NCBI GenBank assembly: GCA_014523695.1
Contig: JAATVS010000213.1
Span: forward strand, 1 to 10,829
Length of the DNA: 10,829 nt
DNA from: Nitrososphaerales archaeon TH5895
Lineage (GTDB): Archaea > Thermoproteota > Nitrososphaeria > Nitrososphaerales > Nitrososphaeraceae
Direction of reading: 5' to 3'
Shown here: positions 1 to 6,382 of the stretch, in pieces
Layout of the letters: each line of letters starts with the position of its first letter
How positions within the stretch are numbered: position 1 is the stretch's first letter
The notes under the pieces: model-generated
Told to the model about the DNA's origin: nothing
The model's input: only the letters and a program-made list of their open reading frames with translations
Database searches by the model: none
Position numbers and translations under genes: made by a program

Positions 1-326
1 AGATACCACAGCTAAATGATAGCACAATGATAAAGATTTCAACAAAGCAGTTGACTTGTACATATGGAACTTTTAGAGTCGGAAAACCATAGAGTAATTG
101 AAAGGTGAATTTTAGAAGCATAAATGTATGAAGTAACTTGTTTACCTTGGGGGATTCGAGAATATTTTGAAGAGGAAGAGGAGACAATAACTTAGACATA
201 CAATCTTTCCTGATAAGCTGGAAATATTCCACTTATTCGGTAACATTAAAGACGACAACTGCATTGGTTTACGCACAGGCAACAGGTTTTACGAATTAAA
301 TAGAACGACGTCACCATAAGGAGAGT
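1..326. other. No recognisable gene
   Basis: All frames on both strands are interrupted at short intervals. The longest open stretches, about 40 codons on the - strand, do not read like protein. The last bases, around 317-324, hold an AAGGAG-type ribosome binding site for the gene that follows. Nothing else stands out. Confidence 0.6.
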
Positions 327-707
327 ATGACAAAGAAAAAAGTTCTCCTGACAGGTATTGATCCCAAGTTAATTGATTCCAGTCTTGCTAATACTACTGG
401 ATGGGACGCCAGCCGGGTACAGGCTACAGCACAAGATGCAATTAAAAGATTAATGGACTTAGGATACGAAGTGCAAACCTGTCTTGTCGACTACGGAGAG
501 ACTGCCGAAAGCGTTGTCTCAGACATACTTTCACGGGAAAAATTTGACTGTATTATGATTGGTGCTGGTACTAGAATAATACCGCAGCATACCCTTCTGT
601 TTGAGAAAATTATCAATACCATCCATCAGAAAGCCCCGCCATCTTCAAAAATATGTTTCAATACTAACCCAAGTGACACCGTTGAATCAGTCCTCCGTTG
701 GATCTAA
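327..707 (+). CDS. Conserved hypothetical protein, Rossmann-like fold, 126 aa
   Basis: The protein is soluble, with no signal peptide or membrane segment. It alternates beta strands and helices as a small Rossmann-like domain does: KVLLTGIDP at residues 5-13, YEVQTCLVDYGETAE at 47-61, CIMIGAGTR at 75-83, LLFEKIIN at 90-97, ICFNTNP at 109-115, and a terminal RWI. I recall single-domain bacterial and cyanobacterial hypothetical proteins with the same GIDP, GAG-R, LFEK-IN and CFNT-P blocks that also end at RW(V/I), so it appears full length and the TAA is the natural stop. The function of that family is not known to me. The ATG is well placed after AAGGAG. A 40-codon ORF follows 81 bases downstream on the same strand. 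It is intact, unlike several neighbours. Confidence 0.8.
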   Translation: MTKKKVLLTGIDPKLIDSSLANTTGWDASRVQATAQDAIKRLMDLGYEVQTCLVDYGETAESVVSDILSREKFDCIMIGAGTRIIPQHTLLFEKIINTIHQKAPPSSKICFNTNPSDTVESVLRWI

Positions 708-788
708 CCAACATACAAGAGATACCTTAAGGAAGATGACCTTACAGTGCTAGAAAGGCTAATGACATCAAATAGAAAGGAATGATAG

Positions 789-911
789 ATGTCACATTTA
801 TTATCATTAATACATGAAGTAAGTATAAACAAACTCAGCGAACTTACTAAGCGCACTTATACCTTAGAGCAGCAGGTGGCTAGACTTGAAGAATATAATG
901 GTAATCAGTAA
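789..911 (+). CDS. Small coiled-coil-like ORF, 40 aa
   Basis: A short open frame starts with ATG eight bases after AAAGG (776-780), a good ribosome binding site. The peptide runs MSHLLSLIHEV, then a charged amphipathic stretch with Leu/Val at regular spacing (KLSELTKRTYTLEQQVARL). That pattern suggests a short coiled coil or a single long helix. There is no signal peptide and no Cys. It lies 81 bases after the preceding gene and could be co-transcribed with it, or it could be the tail of a lost gene. I do not recognise it. Codon content is ordinary for the window. Its short length keeps confidence low. Confidence 0.4.
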   Translation: MSHLLSLIHEVSINKLSELTKRTYTLEQQVARLEEYNGNQ

Positions 912-999
912 TAATTATGTACTCATTAGCAATTTAACTGTCCATTATCTGGAGTATTGGTCCCACCAACGATAAATAGTGCCAGTTCAACAATAGAAC

Positions 1000-1957
1000 A
1001 TGCAAAAGAGTAGCATGAAAGCTATCCAGATCAAGAAATACGGTAGCAATGATGTGGTTGAGGTCAATGAGACAGCATCAGCACCAAGTTTATCTTCAGG
1101 AAAAATTCTGGTCAACATAAAGGCCTCTGGAGTAAATCCAGTAGATTGGAAAATTCGCGAAGGATACATGCAACAAATTATGCCACTTCAATTCCCTTCA
1201 ACTCTGGGAATGGATTTTTCAGGAGTTGTCAAACAAGTAGAAGAAGATGCCCATTCGGATTTCAAGCAGGGTGACGAAGTATATGGACAAGCCTCAATCT
1301 TCAGCGGTGGCTCAGGGGCGTTTGCAGAATTGGCTTTGGCAAGCAAAGGATAGTATAGCACACAAACCAAAAACGCTAAATTATTTAGAGGCTGCAGCAT
1401 TGCCGCTTGTTGGTGTTAGCGCCTGGCAGGCACTTGTGGAGCACATTAGATTATCAAAAGATAAAAAGGTTCTAGTCCAAGGCGGGGCAGGAGGAATAGG
1501 ATCTATAGCCATACAACTTGCAAAGCATCTAGGCGCGTTTGTGGCAACTACTGTAAGTACAGATGATAAACAGTTTGTACAAGAATTAGGAGCGGACCAG
1601 GTTATAGACTATAAGACAGAGAATTTCGAAGATATAGTACATGACTATGATGCAGTTTTTGATACTGTTAGCGGCGATACATATAAGAGATCGTTTAAAG
1701 TTTTGAAGAAAGGTAGCGGCATGATTGTTTCCACGTTAGAACAACCAAATTCAGAGCTAATGAATCAATATGGAATCAAAGCCGTATTCTTGTTTAGTCA
1801 AGTGAATAGACAACGATTGACTAGATTAGCAGAATGGATAGATCAAAATAATATTAGAGTGAATATAGATAAGACATTTTCGTTAGACGAAGCTGCTAAG
1901 GCACTTGATTACCAAAAAGAGGGACACCCAAGGGGTAAACTAGTCTTAACTATATAA
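1000..1957 (+). pseudogene. Zinc-independent alcohol dehydrogenase / NADPH:quinone oxidoreductase (MDR family), one frameshift
   Basis: Two overlapping frames together encode one medium-chain dehydrogenase/reductase. Bases 1000-1353 give the GroES-like N-terminal domain (MKAIQIKKYG, SGVNPVDWKIREGY, LGMDFSGVV, GDEVYGQ). The frame used from about 1349 to 1957 gives the Rossmann cofactor domain with LPLVGVSAWQAL, the NADPH loop QGGAGGIGS and the typical ending GKLVLTI. Removing one A from AAA at 1345-1347 joins them as ALASKDSIAHKP, giving about 313-318 residues, normal for the family. No structural-zinc Cys cluster is present, as expected for quinone-oxidoreductase-type members, which reduce quinones or activated alkenes with NADPH in the cytosol. 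The start is ATG 1000 or ATG 1015. The second gives the usual MKAIQ start, while a TATA-like GATAAATAG at about 971-979 suits a leaderless start at 1000. The break is either a real mutation or a homopolymer error. Confidence 0.85.
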
Positions 1958-1981
1958 GACTTTGATTGGAAGTGGGTGTTT

Positions 1982-2144
1982 ATGAGCGACATTGTCTATA
2001 CAGTTTGGGAATCAACCGAACATTTCAAGAGAGCAGTAAATAGACTTATGGATCCGCAGAACAGGTTATCTGCATTCACCCAGCACTGTAGCATCCCCTT
2101 ATCTATTCAAGAAAGAGGCTGTTCCAGGGATCGGTGTTGAATGA
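1982..2144 (+). pseudogene. Remnant resembling the C-terminal part of an antibiotic-biosynthesis-type monooxygenase, frameshifted
   Basis: Starting at ATG 1982 the frame reads MSDIVYTVWESTEHFKRAVN and continues to about NRLSAFTQ. The VYTVWES-EHF pattern resembles the strand-helix of ABM (dimeric alpha-beta barrel) proteins. The frame then goes out of phase near 2084. The next frame continues plausibly as TVASPYLFKKEAVPGIGVE and stops with TGA at 2142-2144. The reading also stays open upstream of the ATG, back to the stop of the oxidoreductase at 1957, so the original N-terminal half may have been lost there. About 54 residues remain, roughly half of an ABM domain. The family assignment rests on one motif and is tentative. 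That it is a broken coding sequence is better supported, because both frames look protein-like only on their own side of the break. Confidence 0.45.
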
Positions 2145-2215
2145 TTCTTCTGTTTTATCTCTTGTTGTAGCAAGCAGTATTTCGGTGCGGTCCTGACATT
2201 AATCAGTAGATCTAG

Positions 2216-2596
2216 TCATTTGATTCTCTCTACCCACTGAGATCGCCACTCAGGTGGTTCGAAAGGATCTCCAAAGTAGAGTGTTTCATGAACGACTTTA
2301 TTATCTTTGAATTCCATGATGCATACCACATTAACTGGACGTCTATTATATGTAATAACATATTCAGTTATCCACAGACTTCCTTCTCCGCGTGTTCGCA
2401 GGATCTTAAAAGTAACTTTAGTGGGGTAGTGTGCCCTGAGTTCGTACAGGTTGCGTTCACCGGAGATACGTTCGCCCGATTGCGGAAATTCAACTATGAG
2501 GTCATCATGGTAAATATCGTGTGCTCTGTCTAAATCGAGTGCCACTGTGGCCTCCCAGTGACGTTCCAGTGCAGCACGTATTTCTTGGTTATTCAA
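2216..2596 (-). CDS. SnoaL-like / nuclear transport factor 2 (NTF2)-like family protein, 126 aa
   Basis: The length and pattern match the NTF2-like cone fold: an N-terminal helix pair (IRAALERHWEATVALDLDRA, residues 5-24), then YHDDLIVEFPQSGERISG at 29-46, and a beta-rich half with WITEYVITYN, VNVVCIMEFKDNKVV and ETLYFGDPFEPPEWRSQWVE. Members act as small hydrolases, isomerases or ligand-binding proteins, and the substrate cannot be told from sequence. The start codon is TTG, not ATG. It lies eight bases after AAGGA (within AAGGAAG), and no in-frame ATG precedes it. The gene appears intact and somewhat richer in G and C than the surrounding spacers. It faces the remnant at 1982-2144 and has no operon partner. 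Confidence 0.8.
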   Translation of the reverse strand: MNNQEIRAALERHWEATVALDLDRAHDIYHDDLIVEFPQSGERISGERNLYELRAHYPTKVTFKILRTRGEGSLWITEYVITYNRRPVNVVCIMEFKDNKVVHETLYFGDPFEPPEWRSQWVERIK

Positions 2597-2661
2597 GTAT
2601 ATCTTCCTTGGATTTATCAGTGGCCTAGATTATTAGCCTTCACTTCGGCTTCAAATGCAAA

Positions 2662-2778
2662 CTAATCATTTCATTAAGGACTACACTTAAGAATGGTGAA
2701 GGCATACTCGATAAGGAAACAACTTCACATGATGATTTATTTGATGCATTTCGAATGAGCTTAATGTTCTGGCAATGA
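2662..2778 (+). pseudogene. Short C-terminal peptide fragment, copy A of a duplicated tail
   Basis: An open stretch, stop-to-stop from 2629 and without a usable ATG, ends in LISLRTTLKNGEG then ILDKETTSHDDLFDAFRMSL and FWQ, followed by TGA at 2776-2778. The same peptide in diverged form ends the small ORF at 5603-5719. The shared pattern is LISL(R/K)T, then K-G(E/D)G-L(D/N)KE, SHD(D/N)LF(D/N)(A/S)FR(M/L)SL and F. Conservative replacements between the copies show this stretch was once under protein-level selection. I do not recognise the family. It is probably the surviving 3' end of a gene whose upstream part is gone. Its stop codon abuts the stop of the opposite-strand pseudogene at 2779. Confidence 0.5.
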
Positions 2779-3123
2779 TTAAATGGGTTTAGACTCCGGT
2801 TCCGGCGCTATTTCTTTGTTTAGGAACTTCTCAAAATCGGGATTAAACCATTTGTCTGACTCTATTTGTTTTTCATGTTTCTTTGATGGTTCCTCTTCAA
2901 AAAATATGTCTCATCTATTGTAGCCAACCTGCCCATTCATTATCTCAAGTACATTTCTTTTATGCATGGTATATACACGAGAACATATCTACAGTATTTA
3001 AAATGAGTATGCTCCCTCTTGCGATAACTTTTTTTCATTATCAAGCACTCTTTGCATCGATGGGTTTTCCATGACACGCTCTACCATCTTGAGGTACTTT
3101 TCACTCTCATGGATGTGTTCAGA
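2779..3123 (-). pseudogene. Broken gene A of a DUF4760-like hypothetical family, several lesions
   Basis: Protein-like segments lie in order on the - strand but not in one open frame. From 3120 the frame reads EHIHESEKYLKMVERVMENP and QRVLDNEKKLSQEG, and stops at TAA 2998-3000. A second frame overlaps with SILILNTVDMFSCIYHA. The first frame then resumes near 2961 with KRNVLEIMNGQVGYNR, is cut by TGA at 2911-2913, and runs on as DIFFEEEPSKKHEKQIESDK and WFNPDFEKFLNKEIAPEPE to TAA at 2779-2781. Repairing two frameshifts and one TGA would give about 120 residues. The block N(T/S)(V/L)D-(M/W)-(F/L)S followed by a helix is shared with the broken gene at 4048-4465, so both may belong to one DUF4760-like family. 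That family name is an inference from appearance. The N-terminus is not visible. Confidence 0.5.
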
Positions 3124-3188
3124 CTATCAATGATATTTTGACACAAAAAAGAAGCGTAAGGTTTGTTCTTTCTTCACATTATATGGTG

Positions 3189-3449
3189 CTATTGTCCGCC
3201 AGAAGACGTTTGGCAAGCGTGTGCTGCATCTGGGCCACACACAGTGGTGTTGATTCCAGATTTTGCACTTTCATCATTACCAGAGGATCCAGGTTCAACT
3301 ATACTGCTGCTGTCATTTCCTCCTCCTCTTGTCACTGCATCTGTGTTGTTGTCAGTTAAGGCAAAGGTTGTACTGACTGTATGTATTGCAACGATTGACA
3401 TCAGTAAAGCCATAGCTGCGGTTGCCATGACTACTACAATCGTTCTCAT
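3189..3449 (-). CDS. Small secreted or surface-exposed protein, 86 aa
   Basis: The N-terminus is a clear signal peptide or membrane anchor: MRT, then a hydrophobic run IVVVMATAAMALLMSIVAI (residues 4-22), then TVSTTFA with a likely cleavage after Ala30. The mature part is short, Gly/Ser/Asp-rich and probably disordered. It has three N-glycosylation sequons (Asn34, Asn45, Asn67) and two cysteines near the end (Cys71, Cys79) that could form a disulfide outside the cell. I chose ATG 3449. The frame is open upstream to a TTG at 3485, but those residues do not fit a signal peptide. The function is unknown. A perfect inverted repeat 52-80 bases upstream (3501-3529) may control it. Confidence 0.65.
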   Translation of the reverse strand: MRTIVVVMATAAMALLMSIVAIHTVSTTFALTDNNTDAVTRGGGNDSSSIVEPGSSGNDESAKSGINTTVCGPDAAHACQTSSGGQ

Positions 3450-3500
3450 ATTGAATCTATAAGGTAATATGCATGCATGCCCCAAAAACTTCTCAGAAAG

Positions 3501-3529
3501 AAATGTAAGATTAGTTGTATCTTACATTT
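3501..3529. promoter_or_regulatory. Perfect 11-bp inverted repeat with 7-base spacer
   Basis: AAATGTAAGAT (3501-3511) and ATCTTACATTT (3519-3529) are exact reverse complements around TAGTTGT. The repeat sits upstream of the secreted protein gene (start 3449, - strand) and inside a 247-base spacer. It could be an operator for a dimeric regulator or an RNA hairpin. No T-run typical of a terminator follows it, which favours a binding site. Confidence 0.45.
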
Positions 3530-3696
3530 GATTAGAATAAAAGTAATATTACAATACAACATAATTTACAATATTTCTCCAACCTTGATATTTCTATAGA
3601 AGATCTTGGATCTATTATCATGGTTTTGCAATCCTATGTAGCCTTCAAGCGATCTGGTAATAAATAAGATCTACTAAGTGAGAGGTCCATGTACGC

Positions 3697-3920
3697 TTAT
3701 GCTATTGCATACATACCAATTTTTCTTTCGAATATGAAACCATATTGCTGAGCTGCTTGATGTATACAAGTGCTTCTTGCTCGGTATACTTGCCAGTATT
3801 CACTAACTCAAGTATCAAAGTCTCCTTACTAACATCATCCCTATTTTCACCTGCTAATGCACGAAATATATCAATGAATAATTTTAATTTTATATCAAGT
3901 TCAATTTCAGTTTTTGGCAT
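3697..3920 (-). pseudogene. Small winged-helix-like protein, probable frameshift near the C-terminus
   Basis: As written, the ORF from ATG 3920 ends at 3702 after 72 residues with an unlikely tail (MVSYSKEKLVCMQ). Up to residue 60 it is well formed: MPKTEIELDIKLKLFIDIFR, ALAGENRDDVSKETLILELV, then GKYTEQEALVYIKQLSN. This reads as helix-turn-helix with residues 30-60 similar to the small winged-helix domain found at the C-terminus of archaeal MCM-like and related proteins (KETLI-EL, EA--YIKQLSNMG). Adding one G to the ATGG at about 3743 gives NMGFIFERKIGMYAIA and a stop at 3697-3699. This supplies the wing strand expected at that point. I therefore think the gene lost one base of a GGG run. 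Without repair it may still fold partly. A role in nucleic-acid binding is inferred. Confidence 0.5.
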
Positions 3921-4047
3921 TACTTACGATAAGATATGGAGGAAGCTTTCCTTCTATTACAGCTGCATCTGCTCTATAATATTTTCCGTCATGCATTCCG
4001 AAATTACCTTTAACTTCATTTAAATGACGTAATTCTACTAACTTCAT

Positions 4048-4465
4048 CTAGACTTGCTTCTTCACAGTTTGATAGAGTTTCTTAAGTTGTTGGTAATGAG
4101 ATGAATCTCTTTCGTTTGCTGAGCCTGATTTCAAAAAAGTATCTTCATAATAACCGATTATCATGGGTTTGATGTATTCGATCAATTTTTTGTCAGTAAT
4201 TATTCTTTCGTTGATCATAAACGAAAGCCAGTCTAGGCTATTGAACATTCGAAAGTGTCATGTATTTCTAACATCATCAAATTGAGATCCTGAAGGTATT
4301 TTTGCCAATTCGCGATCCACATCTCGGAGTTCATTCATGACATCGCCTAATGATGTGATTTGATCTAGTCTCTTCGAGCGCTGAAATGTGACAATGGTGT
4401 AAAATAATGTTATTGCAATATATCGCGGCGACAATAATTTGAATGTATTCTGAGGGTATTGCCAT
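4048..4465 (-). pseudogene. Broken gene B of a DUF4760-like hypothetical family, one frameshift plus one TGA
   Basis: The reading starts at ATG 4465 with MAIPSEYIQIIVAA and shifts frame near 4420-4426, inside an ATATAT run. It then continues as YIAITLFYTIVTFQRSKRLD, QITSLGDVMNELRDVDRELA and KIPSGSQFDDVRNT. A TGA at 4258-4260 interrupts it. In the same frame it resumes as HFRMFNSLDWLSFMINERII, TDKKLIEYIKPMIIGYYEDT and a Lys/Gln-rich end stopping at 4048. Repaired length is about 138 residues. The layout is one N-terminal membrane helix, a coiled segment and a helical soluble domain, which matches DUF4760-type proteins of unknown function. The 66-residue ORF 4048-4248 that a gene caller would report is only the C-terminal half. 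Its initial Met is an internal residue. Confidence 0.6.
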
Positions 4466-4486
4466 GAATGGACTTATGAACGTAGT

Positions 4487-4579
4487 ATGATTTTAGAGTT
4501 GGGTTCATCAAAATACAGAGTTATTATTAGTATTTTAGAAAAAGAGGATCAAGGTGTAATTGGCTCAGCAACACATTAA
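4487..4579 (+). CDS. Doubtful 30-codon ORF
   Basis: ATG 4487 opens a frame reading MILELGSSKYRVIISILEKE then DQGVIGSATH, ending with TAA. The SSKYRVIISILE stretch resembles the first helices of a small winged-helix regulator. The frame after the stop (4580-4679) also has short protein-like runs. It lacks a clear ribosome binding site and is very short, so it may be a remnant rather than a gene. I do not recognise it. Confidence 0.2.
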   Translation: MILELGSSKYRVIISILEKEDQGVIGSATH

Positions 4580-4682
4580 AACAGCGAATCAACAGTTCAG
4601 TCTTATGCGATCTTATAAGAATCTATGGATTCAATCAGAAATCAAGCAATGATAGATTCTATCAAATTAGGTATGAATCAAT

Positions 4683-5576
4683 ATGAACCAATTTAAGCTC
4701 TGGGTAGTAATTATTACCTTGTCTGTTACTGTTGGATCAAGTTTCATAGCTATCAAAATTGTTCTTGATTCTATATCGCCTCTTTTTGCCTTTAGCATTA
4801 GGTTTATGATCACAGGTGGTGTTTTGATACTAGTTTCTTACATTCGTGATAGAAAAAATCATGAGATTAAAGAACTCAAACTTTGGAGAAACGCTCTGGC
4901 TATTGGTGCAATCCTGATAGTTGGTGGACATGGGTTAATAGCATGGGGAACACAATATCTTTCTGCAGGTATTGCCTCTTTACTAAATTCAACAATTCCT
5001 TTATGGGTAGTATTATTTATGTTCTTAATATTTCACAGTAAAATAACAAACTCTGCAAAGATAGGTCTTTCGTTAGGTTTTGGAGGTATGATAATCCTTG
5101 TTGGACCATCGATTGGAGGTCAAGGATTAAGTCTAATAGGAGTCGCGTCTTTATTGATAAGTTCAATGCTGTGGGCATTAGGATCCATCTATTCCGGGAG
5201 ATCTTTCCTACCTCAAAATTTCTTATTATCTGCGGGAATGGTTACGCTAGTCGGTGGGGCGTTACTAATAATTCCTAGTGTTCTAATTGGAGAATTTAAT
5301 CTTCTACCTTCTTATTCTGATATAGATTTAAACTTACTCATATCCTATATATTTTTAATTTTTATCGGCACCGTCGTACCATTCGCTGAATTTTATTGGT
5401 TACTTAAAGTGAGTACACCGCCAGTAGCTAACACCTTTGCCTATATAGCACCCATTGTGGCAGTTTTTTTGGGATGGGCTATTCTTGATGAATCTGTAAC
5501 CTATCTTACCATTATCGCCACAATTGTTATTTTGATAGCTGTAGCATTGATTGTTAGAACGTTGAACAACAAGTAG
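4683..5576 (+). CDS. EamA-domain (DMT superfamily) membrane transporter, 297 aa
   Basis: The protein is an integral membrane permease of the drug/metabolite transporter superfamily with about ten helices and two tandem EamA repeats. Repeat one spans roughly residues 5-140: the first helix WVVIITLSVTVGSSFIAIKI, then RFMITGGVLIL, GHGLIAWGTQYLSAGIASLL and NSTIPLWVVLF. Repeat two spans roughly 150-292, with SMLWALGSIYSGR at its start and TPPVANTFAYIAPIVAVFLG and ILDES near its end. These are standard EamA signatures, and 297 residues is the usual length. The substrate cannot be read from sequence. Relatives export amino acids, nucleosides or small metabolites. ATG 4683 gives the full first helix. 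An overlapping ATG at 4674 in another frame ends after seven codons. One of the few fully intact longer genes here. A tail-fragment ORF follows 26 bases downstream. Confidence 0.92.
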   Translation: MNQFKLWVVIITLSVTVGSSFIAIKIVLDSISPLFAFSIRFMITGGVLILVSYIRDRKNHEIKELKLWRNALAIGAILIVGGHGLIAWGTQYLSAGIASLLNSTIPLWVVLFMFLIFHSKITNSAKIGLSLGFGGMIILVGPSIGGQGLSLIGVASLLISSMLWALGSIYSGRSFLPQNFLLSAGMVTLVGGALLIIPSVLIGEFNLLPSYSDIDLNLLISYIFLIFIGTVVPFAEFYWLLKVSTPPVANTFAYIAPIVAVFLGWAILDESVTYLTIIATIVILIAVALIVRTLNNK

Positions 5577-5602
5577 TTGTCTATTAATCCTACGTTCTAA
5601 AA

Positions 5603-5719
5603 ATGCTGATATCGCTTAAGACTGCAGAAAAGAAAGGCGATGGCAGGTTAAACAAAGAAAGTATTTCACATGATAATTTGTTCAATTCCTTTAGATTATC
5701 TCTTATCTTCTTGCATTGA
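5603..5719 (+). CDS. 38-codon ORF, copy B of the duplicated tail peptide
   Basis: From ATG 5603 the frame reads MLISLKTAEKKGDG, then RLNKESISHDNLFNSFRLSL and IFLH, with TGA at 5717-5719. It aligns along its whole length, without gaps, with the tail at 2662-2778, with mostly conservative replacements: KGDG for NGEG, SHDNLFNSFRLSL for SHDDLFDAFRMSL. No clear ribosome binding site precedes the ATG, and the same frame is open back to 5588. It may be a true small protein or the 3' end of a lost larger gene. It follows the transporter by 26 bases but is probably unrelated to it. The family is not recognised. Confidence 0.4.
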   Translation: MLISLKTAEKKGDGRLNKESISHDNLFNSFRLSLIFLH

Positions 5720-5804
5720 TCTTCATTAAAAATTTAAGTGATCACAATATAAAGTAACAGTCATAAAAAAATGGTTTAGTTTGTCTACTTGGTGTATTAT
5801 CTCG

Positions 5805-6126
5805 TCATGTCTCTTTGCTTTGCTTTGTTGCATTTAGGATTAATTCAGCAATCCCAACTGGTGTGATATAAATGACGCATGACTAGAGTTTAGTGACAGA
5901 GTAGTAGCATTCATCCTTTCTGCGCGTTTCCGCTGGATATCAGGAGGAGTAAGACGATCGTTCTCAGTGACCTAATACCATGTTGGAAGCTGCTTCCAAG
6001 CCGGAGGGCCTGATTTCTCAGCAATAATCGATTGAATGATTGCTGTACTACTGCCAGGATATTAGCTTCAGCAGGATCAATATCCTGAGCAAAAGATTCT
6101 TGTACTTTTTCTGGGATAAAGTACAT
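5805..6126 (-). pseudogene. Alpha/beta-hydrolase, C-terminal remnant with two frameshifts and a TAG
   Basis: The segments in order are as follows. MYFIPEKVQESFAQDIDPAE and ANILAVVQQ run in one frame from 6126. After a shift at about 6037-6042 the reading is IQSIIAEKSGPPAWKQLPTW Y. It is cut by TAG at 5972-5974 and resumes as VTENDRLTPPD, then AERMNATTLSLNSSHASFIS. A second shift at about 5862, repaired by one base in CACCA, gives HPVGIAELILNATKQ and TGA at 5805-5807. The END motif carries the usual acid and NSSHASFISHP the catalytic His of this family. The N-terminal two thirds with the nucleophile serine are missing, since sequence upstream of 6126 does not match. Three lesions plus truncation make this a dead gene. 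The 85-residue open frame at 5911-6168 is mostly out of phase. Confidence 0.7.
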
Positions 6127-6168
6127 ACGGAATGTGCAAAATTGGTACCATAACGAAATAGTGTGCAC

Positions 6169-6382
6169 GTCCCTTTTTCCTTTTATTTACATTGCAGTGT
6201 TACTACCTAGAGACACCACAGAGCTGGGTCTAAATGCTGTTAAATTGAAAAACTCAATATTGGTGACTCCTCTTGGTGCTACCCAACTAAAAACTGAGTC
6301 GACATAGCGGAGTTCCTGAACACATTAGGACACAGATCGCAAAATCGGTTCATGTCCGGTTTAATATATCAAACTTGAATAT
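6169..6382. other. Spacer with a doubtful - strand open frame
   Basis: This spacer separates the hydrolase remnant from the reductase gene. On the - strand a frame without an ATG near its beginning is open from 6324 to a TAA at 6187-6189 (45 codons) and includes SWVAPRGVTNIEFFNLTAF. It reads faintly like protein, but I cannot relate it to a family. It might be part of the lost upstream portion of a neighbour. Confidence 0.25.

Noticed and set aside
705..785. The first gene's frame stays open for 25 codons after its TAA, ending in TGA, and the extension looks charged and protein-like, suggesting stop-codon readthrough.
   Set aside because: Homologues as I recall them end at the same RW(I/V). 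A 25-codon open run is not rare, and no readthrough context is visible.
1247..1353. Programmed +1 frameshifting in the oxidoreductase gene, using the overlap of its two frames.
   Set aside because: The site is a plain AAA run without a known slippery heptamer or stimulatory structure, and the family is not known to be frameshift-regulated.
3189..3485. TTG 3485 as the start of the secreted protein, giving 98 residues.
   Set aside because: It would place MGHACILPYRFN before the signal peptide. ATG 3449 gives a standard signal sequence.
2911..4260. In-frame TGA codons at 2911-2913 and 4258-4260 in two related genes could mean UGA recoding.
   Set aside because: The same loci also have frameshifts and a TAA. 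Another locus has TAG. No recoding hairpin is evident, and intact genes here use TGA as a normal stop. Decay is simpler.
4580..4679. Protein-like runs after the 30-codon ORF in two frames, before the transporter.
   Set aside because: Each is cut by stops and matches nothing I know. Two competing frames look equally plausible, which suggests chance.
5911..6168. An 85-residue - strand ORF as an independent gene.
   Set aside because: Only residues around FIPEKV to VVQQ belong to the hydrolase. The remainder is the shifted frame of the same remnant.
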